64,000 nt of DNA, from the NCBI RefSeq assembly GCF_004745075.1, contig NZ_RHFH01000010.1, positions 124,001 through 188,000 on the forward strand, in the 5' to 3' direction. The stretch is from Brevibacterium sp. S111 (lineage in GTDB: Bacteria > Actinomycetota > Actinomycetes > Actinomycetales > Brevibacteriaceae). The translations under genes and the position numbers were made by a program. Positions within the stretch are counted from its first letter, which is position 1. Each line of letters begins with the position of its first letter. The notes under the pieces were generated by a model that worked only from the letters and a program-made list of their open reading frames with translations, did not search any database and had not been told where the DNA came from. Shown here piece after piece: positions 9,479-18,728 of this stretch.

Positions 9479-10606
9479 TCATTCGGAGTTCGGTTCCTGA
9501 GCGGTGCCGGGCTTCTTCTGCGCCCGTCCCTCGCCGTCGCCGAGGCGGTCCGACCCGTCCCGCCCGGCAGAGTCCGGGGCCTGTGGGTCATCGACGTGGT
9601 GCTGTTCGTGTTCGACCTGACCGAAGTGGACTTCCTGGTGGCCGCGCTTCATCGCGATGAGGCTGGCGATGGTGGCCACGGCCATGCAGCCGATGATGAC
9701 GGCCAGAGACACGCCGGTGGTGATGTCGGGAACCCATTCGAGTTTCTCTCCCCCATTGATGAACGGCAGGTTGTTCTCGTGTGCGGCGTGCAGGATGAGC
9801 TTGACGCCGATGAACGCGAGGATCGCGGCGATGCCGTACTTGAGGTAGATGAGTCGGTCGAGCAGCCCGCCGAGGAGGAAGTAGAGCTGGCGCAGACCCA
9901 TGAGGGCGAAGAGGTTCGCCGTGAACACGATGAATGGACTCTGGGTGATGCCGAAGATCGCGGGGATCGAGTCGAGCGCGAACATGACATCGGTGGTGCC
10001 GATGGCGATGAAGACGAGCAGCATCGGGGTGAAGAACTTCTGCCCGTCGATCGTGGTCTTGAGTCTGTTGCCGTCGAAGTCGTCGGAGATGTTCACCCGA
10101 CCCTTGAGCCATCTGACGAAGCGGTTGTCCTCATCGCTTTCGTCCTCGCTGCCGAACGCTTGGTTCCATGCCGTCCACAGCAGGAACACGCCGAAGAGGT
10201 AGAAGACGGAGATGAAGAGATTGATGACGACCGATCCGGCGAGGATGAACACGCCGCGGAAGACGAGCGCGATGATGATGCCGACCATCAGCACTTCCTG
10301 CTGATACTGCCTGGGCACCTTGAACCGGGTCATGATGATGACGAAGACGAAGAGGTTGTCGATACTCAGGCTGTATTCCGTGAGCCAGCCGGCCAGGAAC
10401 TGTCCCGCGTGCTCTCCGTCGGCGAAGAAGTACATCGCCACGGCGAAGAGCAGGGCGAGTGAAACGTAGAAGCTCACCCAGAGGGTTGCTTCGCGCATCG
10501 AGGGGATGTGCGGCCGTTTGATCACCAGCAGGAGATCGGCCACGAGGATGAGGACGAGAACGATGAGTGAACCGGTCTCGAACCAGAAGGGCAATTCGGT
10601 TGTCAT
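9479..10606 (-). CDS. TerC/Alx family integral membrane protein (likely Mn2+ exporter)
   Basis: 375 residues, about nine hydrophobic segments. Family hallmarks are the paired acidic membrane motifs LSIDNLFVFV (about residue 83) and GTTDVMFALDSIPAIFGIT (about 195), plus an acidic-loop insertion (ESDEDNRFVRWL). A charged, disordered C-terminal tail of about 60 residues (EHEQHHVDDPQ...) follows the last helix. TerC-type proteins are linked to tellurite resistance and, more recently, to Mn2+ efflux and metalation of exported proteins. The riboswitch directly upstream points to manganese. Start: ATG at 10606 with AAAGG upstream; a farther start at 10642 would fall in the leader. Confidence 0.9.
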   Translation of the reverse strand: MTTELPFWFETGSLIVLVLILVADLLLVIKRPHIPSMREATLWVSFYVSLALLFAVAMYFFADGEHAGQFLAGWLTEYSLSIDNLFVFVIIMTRFKVPRQYQQEVLMVGIIIALVFRGVFILAGSVVINLFISVFYLFGVFLLWTAWNQAFGSEDESDEDNRFVRWLKGRVNISDDFDGNRLKTTIDGQKFFTPMLLVFIAIGTTDVMFALDSIPAIFGITQSPFIVFTANLFALMGLRQLYFLLGGLLDRLIYLKYGIAAILAFIGVKLILHAAHENNLPFINGGEKLEWVPDITTGVSLAVIIGCMAVATIASLIAMKRGHQEVHFGQVEHEQHHVDDPQAPDSAGRDGSDRLGDGEGRAQKKPGTAQEPNSE

Positions 10607-10654
10607 GGAAGCCTTTCGCTGTTGTCCGTGCGTGCCGTACACGGCTGGGCAAAT

Positions 10655-10749
10655 CGAAAGTCTCTCCCGCGGCGCTGTTCAACCGCGTCCGAACCCGGAT
10701 CGAAGAGATCGTGATGACGAGTTCGGAGCTTATGGGATACTCCCCTCCG
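10655..10749 (-). promoter_or_regulatory. yybP-ykoY (manganese) riboswitch upstream of terC
   Basis: Reading the minus strand, 10749 onward gives the P1 5' side CGGAGG merging into the invariant loop GGGGAGTA; the second loop follows at GGTTGAACAGC, and the 3' side is GAGAGACTTTCG (CTTTCG at 10655-10660). CGGAGG pairs with CTTTCG over six positions including two G-U pairs. This order of GGGGAGUA, GUUGA-ACA and GAGACNUU matches the yybP-ykoY consensus, known to sense Mn2+ and to precede terC/alx-type genes. A TAGACT -10 candidate lies just upstream at 10757-10762. About 50 bases separate it from the start codon. Confidence 0.83.
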
Positions 10750-10772
10750 GCGCTCCAGTCTACACTGGCGGC

Positions 10773-12905
10773 TCAGGCGTGCCCGGCCTCCTTCATCTGC
10801 CGCAGCTCCTGTTTGAGGTCGGAGAGTTCGTCGCGCAGGCGCGCGGCGAGTTCGAACTGCAGCTCGGCGGCGGCGGAATGCATCTGCGATGTCAGCGATT
10901 CGATGAGCTCGGTGAGGTCGGCCGCCGGCGGACGCAGCGAGCCGGGCTTGCCCGCGGCTTCGCGCTGTTCGTCGCTGAGCGTCGAATTGTAGCCGCGCCT
11001 GCCCTTGCCGTAGTCGAACTCGGTGAGCAGCTCGCGAGTGTCCTCGTCCTCGCGCTGCAGTCGTTCGGTGATGTCGGCGATCCGTTTGACCAGCGGGGTC
11101 GGGTCGATGCCGTGTTCCTCGTTGTAGGCGACCTGGATCGCCCGCCTGCGGTCGGTCTCATCGATGGCGGTGCGCATCGAGTCCGTGATCGTGTCCGCGT
11201 ACATGTGCACCTGACCGTGCAGGTTGCGTGCCGCGCGGCCGATCGTCTGGATGAGCGAGGTCGAGGACCGGAGGAACCCTTCCTTGTCGGCGTCGAGGAT
11301 CGCGACGAGGGAGACTTCGGGCAGGTCGAGTCCCTCACGCAGCAGGTTGATGCCGACGAGGACGTCGAACTCTCCGCCGCGCAGCTCTGTGAGCAGTTCC
11401 ACACGTCGCAGCGTGTCGACATCGGAGTGGAGGTACTGGACGCGGACCTCGTGCTCGAGCAGGTAGTCGGTGAGGTCTTCGGCCATCTTCTTCGTCAGCG
11501 TGGTCACCAGCACACGTTCGTTCGCGTCGACCCTGGTCTTGATCTCGTCGAGCAGATCGTCGATCTGGCCCTTCGTCGGTTTGACCTTGATCTCCGGGTC
11601 GACGAGTCCGGTCGGTCGGATGATCTGCTGGACGTAGCCGTTGGCGTTGCCGAGTTCGAAGTTGCTGGGCGTGGCCGAGAGGTACACGGTCTGCCCGACG
11701 CGTTCGCGGAACTCGTCGAACTTCAGGGGCCGGTTGTCCATGGCGCTGGGCAGGCGGAAGCCGTGTTCGACGAGAGTGCGTTTGCGTGACATATCGCCTT
11801 CGTACATGCCGCCGATCTGCGGAACGGTGACATGAGATTCGTCGACGACGAGGAGGAAGTCCTCGGGGAAGTAGTCGAGCAGACAGTTCGGGGCCGATCC
11901 GGGAGCACGGCCGTCGATGTGCCGCGAATAGTTCTCGATGCCGGAGGTGAAGCCCATCGACTCCATCATCTCGAGGTCGTAGGTCGTCCGCATCTTCAGC
12001 CGCTGCGCTTCGAGGAGCTTGTTCTGCGACTCGAATTCGCTCAGCCGCTTCTGCAGCTCGTCTTCGATCCCGCTGATGGCCGTGGCCATCCGGCTCTCAC
12101 CGGCGACGTAGTGGCTGGCGGGGAAGACGTGGATCGTATCCTCGTCGCGTACGATCTCCCCGGTCAGCGGGTGGAGGGTCTGCAGGGATTCGATCTCGTC
12201 ACCGAAGAATTCGATGCGCAGCGCGAGCTCTTCGTACTGAGGGATGATCTCGACGGTGTCGCCGCGCACGCGGAAGGTGCCGCGGGTGAACGCCATATCG
12301 TTGCGGGCGTACTGCATGGACACGAACCGTTTGAGCAGTTCGTCGCGATCGCATTCGTCGCCCCGGTGCAGGGTGACCATGCGGTCGACGTATTCCTCGG
12401 GTGTGCCGAGGCCGTAGATGCATGAGACCGTCGAGACCACGACGACATCGCGTCGGGTCAGCAGCGAGTTCGTGGCCGAGTGCCGGAGCCGTTCGACTTC
12501 GTCGTTGATCGACGAGTCCTTCTCGATGAACGTGTCCGTCTGCGGCACATAGGCTTCGGGCTGGTAGTAGTCGTAGTAGGACACGAAGTACTCGACGGCG
12601 TTGTGCGGCAGCAGCTGCCGGAACTCGTTGGCCAGCTGTGCGGCCAGAGTCTTGTTCGGGGCCATGATCAGAGTCGGACGCTGCACCTGTTCGATGAGCC
12701 ACGCGGTCGTCGCGGACTTGCCTGTGCCGGTGGCGCCGAGCAGCACGATGTCCCGCTCCCCCGCATCGAGCCGTTCGGAGATCTCCCTGATCGCCGTCGG
12801 CTGGTCGCCGGAGGGCGAGTACTCGGAGACGACCTCGAAGGGGGCCACTTCGCGAGTGACGTCGGGACGGTGACCGATCGCTGGCAGGGGGCGTTCTGAG
12901 CTCAT
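10773..12905 (-). CDS. uvrB: Excinuclease ABC subunit B
   Basis: 710 residues. UvrB is the helicase-fold damage-verification subunit that takes DNA from UvrA and recruits UvrC. Seen: Walker A GATGTGKS (about residue 57), the beta-hairpin region [25 protein letters not shown], the helicase C-terminal motifs QTIGRAARN, and the C-terminal UVR motif ([24 protein letters not shown]) that pairs with UvrC. The start is ATG 12905, followed by the actinobacterial N-terminal extension [20 protein letters not shown]. The terC riboswitch starts 24 bases after its stop. Confidence 0.97.
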   Translation of the reverse strand: MSSERPLPAIGHRPDVTREVAPFEVVSEYSPSGDQPTAIREISERLDAGERDIVLLGATGTGKSATTAWLIEQVQRPTLIMAPNKTLAAQLANEFRQLLPHNAVEYFVSYYDYYQPEAYVPQTDTFIEKDSSINDEVERLRHSATNSLLTRRDVVVVSTVSCIYGLGTPEEYVDRMVTLHRGDECDRDELLKRFVSMQYARNDMAFTRGTFRVRGDTVEIIPQYEELALRIEFFGDEIESLQTLHPLTGEIVRDEDTIHVFPASHYVAGESRMATAISGIEDELQKRLSEFESQNKLLEAQRLKMRTTYDLEMMESMGFTSGIENYSRHIDGRAPGSAPNCLLDYFPEDFLLVVDESHVTVPQIGGMYEGDMSRKRTLVEHGFRLPSAMDNRPLKFDEFRERVGQTVYLSATPSNFELGNANGYVQQIIRPTGLVDPEIKVKPTKGQIDDLLDEIKTRVDANERVLVTTLTKKMAEDLTDYLLEHEVRVQYLHSDVDTLRRVELLTELRGGEFDVLVGINLLREGLDLPEVSLVAILDADKEGFLRSSTSLIQTIGRAARNLHGQVHMYADTITDSMRTAIDETDRRRAIQVAYNEEHGIDPTPLVKRIADITERLQREDEDTRELLTEFDYGKGRRGYNSTLSDEQREAAGKPGSLRPPAADLTELIESLTSQMHSAAAELQFELAARLRDELSDLKQELRQMKEAGHA

Positions 12906-12963
12906 AGTCCCACCCTAGTCCTCGCCCCTGACATTGGGCAGTCGGCTCCCGCTTCGGCCCGCA

Positions 12964-14139
12964 TCAGTCGAAGCTGTCGGGGACCAGACGTCGACGCATG
13001 CTCAGGAAGTACGGTTCCTTCGACTCTGCGTAGGACCGAGTGATCTGAGAGTCTGTTCCGCCCTGCTCCTGCGCGAGTGCCATGAGCTCGCGTTTGACCC
13101 GGAGATACTCGTCCCGCGCCCCGGCATCGGCGCTGAGCAGATCCCGGAATGCGCGAGCGAAGCGGGCGCCCACGGAATCCGCGACCCGCACATGCAGGTT
13201 CACCGCCCGGCCGGGGTCCGTGTTCGCGTGGAACCACTTCGCCTCGCCTCCGGCCTCGCCCAGATGATCATGCATCTCCTCCCCCGGATACCCGAGTTCG
13301 GTCAGGCGGGGGGCCAGTTGCCGGGCTGCCGCGAGGTCGGGGACCAGCAGCTGCAGATCGATGACGTCTTTGGCGGGCAGGCCCGGCACCGAGGTGGAAC
13401 CGATGTGCTCGATGGCGAATTCGGCGCCGGTGCCGTGCTCGAGCTTCGCGATGACGCGCCGCGCGTCACCGTCCCAATCCGCATCCTCCGGATCGCTGAG
13501 CCCGAGAGCGGCACGTGATGCCCGTCGTGCTCGGCGGAGGTTCTCGGCGAAGGGCCGGATCCGCGAGGAGATGAGCCGGGCCACCGTGTCCTCGGTCGTG
13601 GCGACCGGGCCGGTGTTGTCGATGCTGACGTCGCAGGCCCGTCTGCGCGTTTCGTCATCGGCTTGCCGGGTGATCCGTGCGGCGGCATCCTCGCGGTCCA
13701 TTCCGCGGGCGTCGATGAGCCGCTGCAGGCGCACTTCAGCGGGAACATCGACGACGAGGTTGAGATGGTAGGCGGGTGTCATCGAGTTCTCGACGAGCAG
13801 CGGGACGTCGTGGACGACGATCGGCGCCTCGGCGTGCCGGGCGAAGTGTTCGGCGGTGCGGTCGCGGATCGCCGGGTGCATGAGGGCATTGAGCTTCGCC
13901 GTGTGTTCGGCATCGATGAAGGCCGCGGCCGCGAGGGCCGCACGGTCGAGGCCTCCCGAGCCATCGAGCACCTGCGGGCCGAAGGCCTCTGCGAGGAGTT
14001 CGAGCAGCGGCTGACCGGGTGCGACGACCTCGCGGGCGATCTGGTCGGCATCGACGAGCACGGCCCCGTGCGCGACGAGCATCCTCGACACTGTTGACTT
14101 GCCGGCACCGATTCCGCCGGTGAGACCGATTCTCAGCAT
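12964..14139 (-). CDS. coaE: Dephospho-CoA kinase fused to a GrpB (UPF0157) domain
   Basis: 391 residues in two parts. Residues 1-200 are CoaE, which phosphorylates the 3'-OH of dephospho-CoA in the last step of CoA synthesis: P-loop GLTGGIGAGKST at 5-16, DADQIAREV, and VVHDVPLLVE. Residues about 215-391 are a GrpB/UPF0157 nucleotidyltransferase-like domain (IEHIGSTSVPGLPAKDVIDLQ, then NLHVRVAD...FRDLL). The fusion is common in actinobacteria, including Mycobacterium; the GrpB half has been suggested to aid folding or regulation. The start ATG is 9 bases after the upstream gene's stop, so they are probably co-transcribed. Confidence 0.95.
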   Translation of the reverse strand: MLRIGLTGGIGAGKSTVSRMLVAHGAVLVDADQIAREVVAPGQPLLELLAEAFGPQVLDGSGGLDRAALAAAAFIDAEHTAKLNALMHPAIRDRTAEHFARHAEAPIVVHDVPLLVENSMTPAYHLNLVVDVPAEVRLQRLIDARGMDREDAAARITRQADDETRRRACDVSIDNTGPVATTEDTVARLISSRIRPFAENLRRARRASRAALGLSDPEDADWDGDARRVIAKLEHGTGAEFAIEHIGSTSVPGLPAKDVIDLQLLVPDLAAARQLAPRLTELGYPGEEMHDHLGEAGGEAKWFHANTDPGRAVNLHVRVADSVGARFARAFRDLLSADAGARDEYLRVKRELMALAQEQGGTDSQITRSYAESKEPYFLSMRRRLVPDSFD

Positions 14140-14148
14140 GCGTTCATC

Positions 14149-15990
14149 CTACTGACCGAGCCGGTAGACCCGCACCCCCTCATCGGTGAAGACGGGATCT
14201 CCGACGGCAGTGTCGAGGAATGCCGCATACTCCTCCTGACTTCCGGGCAGCACCGGGGAGTCGCGGGCCAGCACGATGAAGTCGACTCCTGAGGCGCGCA
14301 GGTCGGCGATCGCCGAGTTCACATCCCGACTCGCAGGGTCCGGCATCGGCTCGCCGTCGAAGACGGAGCCGTGCAGCAGCGCATCGAGGCTGTCCTCGGG
14401 CGCCGAATAGGTGACCGGCGAGTCCGGGCTCGAACCGATGAAGTATCCGCCGGTCTCGCGATAGCGGAATCCGCTGACGGACTGCCAGACCATTGCCTCA
14501 TCGGCGTGGGGCACGGCCCATGCCAGCGGGCGGGGGAAGGTCTTGACGACGGATCCGGCGGGGACCACCTCGGCGATCGAATCCTCATAGAAGTCGGGGA
14601 CGGTCACTTCGTGGGCGGCCTGCGGGCCGGGGACGACGCACACGGCAGCGAGTGCGAGCAGCCCCGTGAGCAGCCGGGCGCGACGCTGCCTCAGGTGGGA
14701 CAGTGCCCAGTCGAGACCGACGCCGAGGATCGCGAAGAGCGCGATCGTCGAATGCAGGACGAGGCGCATGGGCAGGATGTTGTTGAGCACCGGTACGGAT
14801 TCGACGAGCGCGAACGGTCCGGTTTCGGTGAGCACTCCCCCGCCGAGGAGGATCGGCGATCCGAGCGAGAGGGCGAAGACGAGGACACCGGTGGCGGCCG
14901 CGATGCGCACCGGCAGGGTGCGGGTGGTCGTCCTCGATGAGGCGAGGACGATGATGAGTGCGGCCAGGAGCGCGGGAGCACCGACATAGGCACCGAGTTC
15001 GGCGGGATCGATGTCCATCACCCGTGGCAGCGGTGAGACACCGGAGCTCAGCCAGGCGGGCGCGGCCGGCAGGATCGGATCGAGCAGATCGGTGTTCCAC
15101 ACACCGTGCGGACGGATCGGCCCTTGCGGCGCATTGGGCCCGGCCATTGTCAGCAGCAGCGGAATCGCACACAGCAGCGCCACAGCGGCGGCGAGCAGCG
15201 AGCCGAGCCCCAGTCGCAGCCATGCACGGGCGGGGAACTGCCGGCGACCGAACGCGGCGAGGCAGACGAGGAAACAGACCGCTGCGAGGAACGTGCCGGC
15301 GAGGACTTCGGTCGAGACGTAGAACTGGAAGCCCAGCAGCAGTCCGAAGACGATGCCGATCGTCCACACGGATCTGTGACTGCGGTGGTGGCCGCCGGGG
15401 CCGAGCAGCGCAAGGATCGCCCATGCGGTCAGCGTCGGAGTGACGGCGAAGGCGAGGTTCGGGTGGCCGCCGAGCTGGGCGATGACGTAGCTGGAGAAGC
15501 CGACTCCGCCGGCGGCGATGAACGCGGGGAGGCGGCCCAGGAAGCGGCGGAAGAGCACCGCGGTGGCCAGGCTGTTGATGACGGGGAGGCACAGGATGAG
15601 CAGGTTGTAGCTGACAATCGGTCCGGCCACCCAGGTCAGTGGTGCGAGCAGAAGCGCAATACCGGCCAACGAGGTGTTCCAGGCACCGTTGACTCCCCCG
15701 CCGAGGGCGTTCATCGACTCCGTGTAGAGCAGTCCGCCGCTGCCGCCGGACCCGAAGCCGAGGGCGTCGGCGAGGACCTGTGACCCATGGCCGAGCCACC
15801 AGATGAACAGGGAGGAGTCGTCGTTGGAGCCGACGACCGAACCGCCTGGGTCTGCGGCGACGGATCCGAAGACGATGAGGCTGACCAGAGCCAGCAGCAG
15901 CGTGTACCACAGCCAAGGCCGCAGCCGCCGGTACAGCGGTGGGCGGATCACGGTCCGCGCAGATGCGGCCGCTGCTGCGGGGGCATACAC
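14149..15990 (-). CDS. GT-C-like polytopic membrane protein of unknown function
   Basis: Up to 613 residues with about 11-12 transmembrane helices and a C-terminal soluble domain of about 150 residues (from VTVPDFYEDSIAEVVPAG). The first external loop carries GSNDDSSLFIWWLGHGSQVL, an acidic loop like that of GT-C glycosyltransferases, followed by NALGGGVNGAWNTS and APLTW, typical of a large uncharacterised actinobacterial family. No substrate can be assigned. The start is unclear: GTG 15990 has GGGAG upstream but lies at the base of the rpsA terminator, and GTG 15951 is the alternative; a longer reading frame to 16164 runs through the hairpin and is unlikely. It interrupts the otherwise conserved rpsA-coaE order. 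Confidence 0.72.
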   Translation of the reverse strand: MYAPAAAAASARTVIRPPLYRRLRPWLWYTLLLALVSLIVFGSVAADPGGSVVGSNDDSSLFIWWLGHGSQVLADALGFGSGGSGGLLYTESMNALGGGVNGAWNTSLAGIALLLAPLTWVAGPIVSYNLLILCLPVINSLATAVLFRRFLGRLPAFIAAGGVGFSSYVIAQLGGHPNLAFAVTPTLTAWAILALLGPGGHHRSHRSVWTIGIVFGLLLGFQFYVSTEVLAGTFLAAVCFLVCLAAFGRRQFPARAWLRLGLGSLLAAAVALLCAIPLLLTMAGPNAPQGPIRPHGVWNTDLLDPILPAAPAWLSSGVSPLPRVMDIDPAELGAYVGAPALLAALIIVLASSRTTTRTLPVRIAAATGVLVFALSLGSPILLGGGVLTETGPFALVESVPVLNNILPMRLVLHSTIALFAILGVGLDWALSHLRQRRARLLTGLLALAAVCVVPGPQAAHEVTVPDFYEDSIAEVVPAGSVVKTFPRPLAWAVPHADEAMVWQSVSGFRYRETGGYFIGSSPDSPVTYSAPEDSLDALLHGSVFDGEPMPDPASRDVNSAIADLRASGVDFIVLARDSPVLPGSQEEYAAFLDTAVGDPVFTDEGVRVYRLGQ

Positions 15991-15991
15991 A

Positions 15992-16023
15992 AAGGGCTCC
16001 CGATCTTCCGACCGGGAGCCCTT
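15992..16023 (-). terminator. rpsA terminator
   Basis: Perfect 11-base inverted repeat AAGGGCTCCCG (15992-16002) / CGGGAGCCCTT (16013-16023) with a 10-base loop, 13 bases after the rpsA stop. On the minus strand it is followed by TTTGTGT, a short T-rich run. The GTG proposed for the next gene begins 2 bases past the stem. Confidence 0.85.
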
Positions 16024-16036
16024 GTGGTGGCTGCTA

Positions 16037-17521
16037 TCAGCTGCCTGCAAGCTTCTCACGCAGGGCTGCGAGAGCTTCGTCGCTGGCCAGCGTGCCTTCG
16101 TCGCTTGCCTCTTCCGAGGAGAACGAACCGGTGGCCGGAGCGGCTTCGGCAGAACCGACGGCATCGGCGGCGGAGGCCTCGGCGTCCGCAGCGATGGCCT
16201 TGGCGACCTGCTTCTTGTGCTCTTCCCAGCGTTCCTGAGCAGCGGCGTACTGCTGTTCCCAGGCCTCGCGCTGAGCCTCGTAGCCTTCGACCCACTCGTT
16301 GGTCTCGGGGTCGAAGCCCTCCGGGTACTTGTAGTTGCCGTCCTCGTCGTACTCCTGCGGCATGCCGTAGAGAGCGGGGTCGAGGAACTCTTCGGCCTCG
16401 GGGTCGACGCCCTCGTTGGCCTGCTTCAGCGACAGCGAGATGCGGCGACGTTCGAGGTCGATGTCGATGACCTTGACGTAGATGGTCTCGTCGACCGAGA
16501 CGACCTGCTCAGGCAGATCCACGTGGCGCACGGCCAGCTCGGAGATGTGGACGAGGCCCTCGATGCCGTCTTCGACGCGCACGAATGCACCGAAGGGAAC
16601 GAGCTTCGTGACCTTGCCCGGCACGATCTGTCCGATGACGTGGGTGCGGGCGAAGTGCTGCCAGGGATCTTCCTGGGTGGCCTTGAGCGAGAGCGATACG
16701 CGCTCACGGTCCATGTCGACGTCGAGAACCTCGACGGTGACCTCGTCACCCACGGTGACGACCTCACCCGGGTGATCGATGTGCTTCCAGGACAGCTCGG
16801 AGACGTGGACGAGTCCGTCGACACCACCGAGGTCGACGAACGCACCGAAGTTGACGATGGAGGACACGACACCAGGACGGACCTGGCCCTTCTGCAGGGT
16901 CTGCAGGAAGTCGTGGCGAACGGCGGACTGGGTCTGCTCGAGCCAGGCGCGACGCGACAGGACCACGTTGTTGCGGTTCTTGTCGAGCTCGATGATCTTG
17001 GCTTCGACCTGCTGGCCGATGTAGGGGGCGAGGTCGCGGACACGACGCATCTCGACCAGCGATGCGGGCAGGAAGCCGCGCAGTCCGATGTCGACGATCA
17101 GGCCGCCCTTGACGACCTCGATGACGGTGCCGGTGACAACGCCGTCGTCTTCCTTGATCTTCTCGATGTCGCCCCAGGCGCGCTCGTACTGAGCCCGCTT
17201 CTTCGAGAGCATGAGACGGCCCTCTTTGTCTTCCTTCTGAAGAACGAGGGCTTCGATCTCGTCCCCGACCTCGACGACTTCGCCGGGATCGACATCGTGC
17301 TTGATGGAAAGCTCACGTGCGAGGATGACGCCTTCCGTCTTGTATCCGATGTCAACGAGGACTTCGTCACGGTCGACCTTGACGACTTCGCCTTCGACGA
17401 TGTCGCCATCGTTGAAGTACTTGATGGTCTCATCGACGGCGGCGAGAAAATCCTCAGCGGTTCCGATGTCGTTGACAGCGACCTGCTTCGGCTGCACCGA
17501 TTCCGGCGTGGTGGTGGTCAT
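16037..17521 (-). CDS. rpsA: 30S ribosomal protein S1
   Basis: 494 residues with four consecutive S1 (OB-fold) RNA-binding domains, at roughly residues 36-105, 121-187, 209-277 and 294-363 (e.g. GDIVEGEVVKVDRDEVLVDIG, GVVSSIVNFGAFVDLGG, GKVTKLVPFGAFVRVEDG), then an acidic Ala/Glu-rich tail. This is the actinobacterial four-domain form rather than the six-domain E. coli form. Start ATG 17521 begins MTTTTPESVQ; the upstream bases CTACCTAT show no Shine-Dalgarno, as is common for rpsA. A perfect TTGACA on the minus strand at 17651-17656 is a likely -35 for a leader of 100 bases or more. Divergent from the methyltransferase gene. Confidence 0.96.
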   Translation of the reverse strand: MTTTTPESVQPKQVAVNDIGTAEDFLAAVDETIKYFNDGDIVEGEVVKVDRDEVLVDIGYKTEGVILARELSIKHDVDPGEVVEVGDEIEALVLQKEDKEGRLMLSKKRAQYERAWGDIEKIKEDDGVVTGTVIEVVKGGLIVDIGLRGFLPASLVEMRRVRDLAPYIGQQVEAKIIELDKNRNNVVLSRRAWLEQTQSAVRHDFLQTLQKGQVRPGVVSSIVNFGAFVDLGGVDGLVHVSELSWKHIDHPGEVVTVGDEVTVEVLDVDMDRERVSLSLKATQEDPWQHFARTHVIGQIVPGKVTKLVPFGAFVRVEDGIEGLVHISELAVRHVDLPEQVVSVDETIYVKVIDIDLERRRISLSLKQANEGVDPEAEEFLDPALYGMPQEYDEDGNYKYPEGFDPETNEWVEGYEAQREAWEQQYAAAQERWEEHKKQVAKAIAADAEASAADAVGSAEAAPATGSFSSEEASDEGTLASDEALAALREKLAGS

Positions 17522-17728
17522 ATAGGTAGGGACTCCGATGGAATATTGGTCCAGATCCGGTACCCTGTCGGCAGGTCGTAAATTGTTGCCGGCGGATCCG
17601 CATCCGGTCTCGATTGCGAATTTGGACTTGCATGCACAGGCGCATACGGTTGTCAATGCTAGCACCAACACGGGCGTGAATGCACGCCGAGGATTCTATT
17701 TTTCAGCAGCCGAGGCGACGGAGGAACG

Positions 17729-18568
17729 ATGAGCGAGGGAACTGACGGAGCCGAGGTCATCAGCGGCGGCTATCTGCCGATCGACGAAGAGGCGTCTGTC
17801 CGGGCCAATCGCAGCTACTGGGACAACTCCGCGGAGGAGTATCTGGCCGAACACGGCACCTTCCTCGGAGCTTCGGATTTCATCTGGTGTCCCGAGGGAA
17901 TTCACGAATCCGACGTCCACCTCCTCGGCGCGGTGGACCGCAAACAGGTCCTCGAGGTCGGCTGCGGCGCGGGACAGTGTTCCCGATGGCTCGCCGAAGA
18001 GGGAGCCATCACCACCGGTGTCGACGTCTCGGCCGGAATGCTCGAGCAGGCTTCCCGTCTGCAGCGCGACCATCCGCTCAGCGCCGAGGCGACTCCCCCG
18101 ACCTTCCTCCTCGCCGACGCCCGTCAGCTGCCCTTCGCGTCGAACAGCTTCGACGTCGCCTTCTCCTCCTACGGCGCACTCCCCTTCGTCAAGGACGCCG
18201 AAGTGGTGTTCGCCGAGGTGGCCCGCGTCGTCCGTCCGGGCGGGCAGTGGGTGTTCTCGACCACTCACCCGATGCGGTGGATGTTTCCCGACGTTCCCGG
18301 TGAGGCCGGTCTGACGGTGGAGTACTCGTACTTCGATCGCACCCCGTATGTCGAACTGTCCTCGTCCGGTCAGCCCGTTTACGCCGAGCACCATCGGACG
18401 ATGAGCGACTGGGTGCAGCTGCTGGTGGGCGCCGGGTTCACGATCGACTCGGTGACCGAACCCGAATGGCCTGAGGAGAATCAGAAGGCTTGGGGCGGAT
18501 GGTCGCCGCTGCGTGGCGCGCTCATGCCCGGCACCGTGATCTTCTCGACGACCCTGCACAAGGACTGA
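17729..18568 (+). CDS. Class I SAM-dependent methyltransferase
   Basis: 279 residues. The Rossmann motif I VLEVGCGAGQCSRWL is at about 76-90, the acidic end of beta-2 is VDVSAGML, the LLADARQLPFASNSFDVAF stretch is motif II/III, and EVARVVRPGGQWVFSTTHP follows. It belongs to the Methyltransf_11 group, whose substrates range from quinones to small molecules; nothing here fixes the substrate. The start is supported by GGAGG 4 bases before ATG 17729. It is divergent from rpsA and convergent with polA; an actinobacterial methyltransferase in this place next to rpsA is common. Confidence 0.9.
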   Translation: MSEGTDGAEVISGGYLPIDEEASVRANRSYWDNSAEEYLAEHGTFLGASDFIWCPEGIHESDVHLLGAVDRKQVLEVGCGAGQCSRWLAEEGAITTGVDVSAGMLEQASRLQRDHPLSAEATPPTFLLADARQLPFASNSFDVAFSSYGALPFVKDAEVVFAEVARVVRPGGQWVFSTTHPMRWMFPDVPGEAGLTVEYSYFDRTPYVELSSSGQPVYAEHHRTMSDWVQLLVGAGFTIDSVTEPEWPEENQKAWGGWSPLRGALMPGTVIFSTTLHKD

Positions 18569-18634
18569 CCCGCACGGGGGCTGCTGCACCCGCCCGGCCG
18601 GCCTCTGTCCTCACGCAGGCAGGCATTCCGGCTC

Positions 18635-18696
18635 GTTCAACACTGAGTCAGCTTTTCAATGCGAGGCCCGCGCGAAATCCTGACTCAGCGTTGAAC
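18635..18696. repeat. Long inverted repeat between convergent genes (probable bidirectional terminator)
   Basis: Arms GTTCAACACTGAGTCAG (18635-18651) and CTGACTCAGCGTTGAAC (18680-18696) pair at 16 of 17 positions around a 28-base loop. It lies between the convergent stops of the methyltransferase (18568) and polA (18729). The unusually long loop and AT-richer arms differ from the compact GC hairpins elsewhere in the window, so it may be a dispersed palindromic repeat acting as terminator. Confidence 0.7.
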
Positions 18697-18728
18697 GACG
18701 GCGTGGACCGGACCGATCCGACCGCTGC

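Noticed and set aside
15991..16164. N-terminal extension of the GT-C-like protein through the rpsA terminator
   Set aside because: The extra residues are encoded by the hairpin and the end of rpsA in another frame and are not hydrophobic or conserved-looking.
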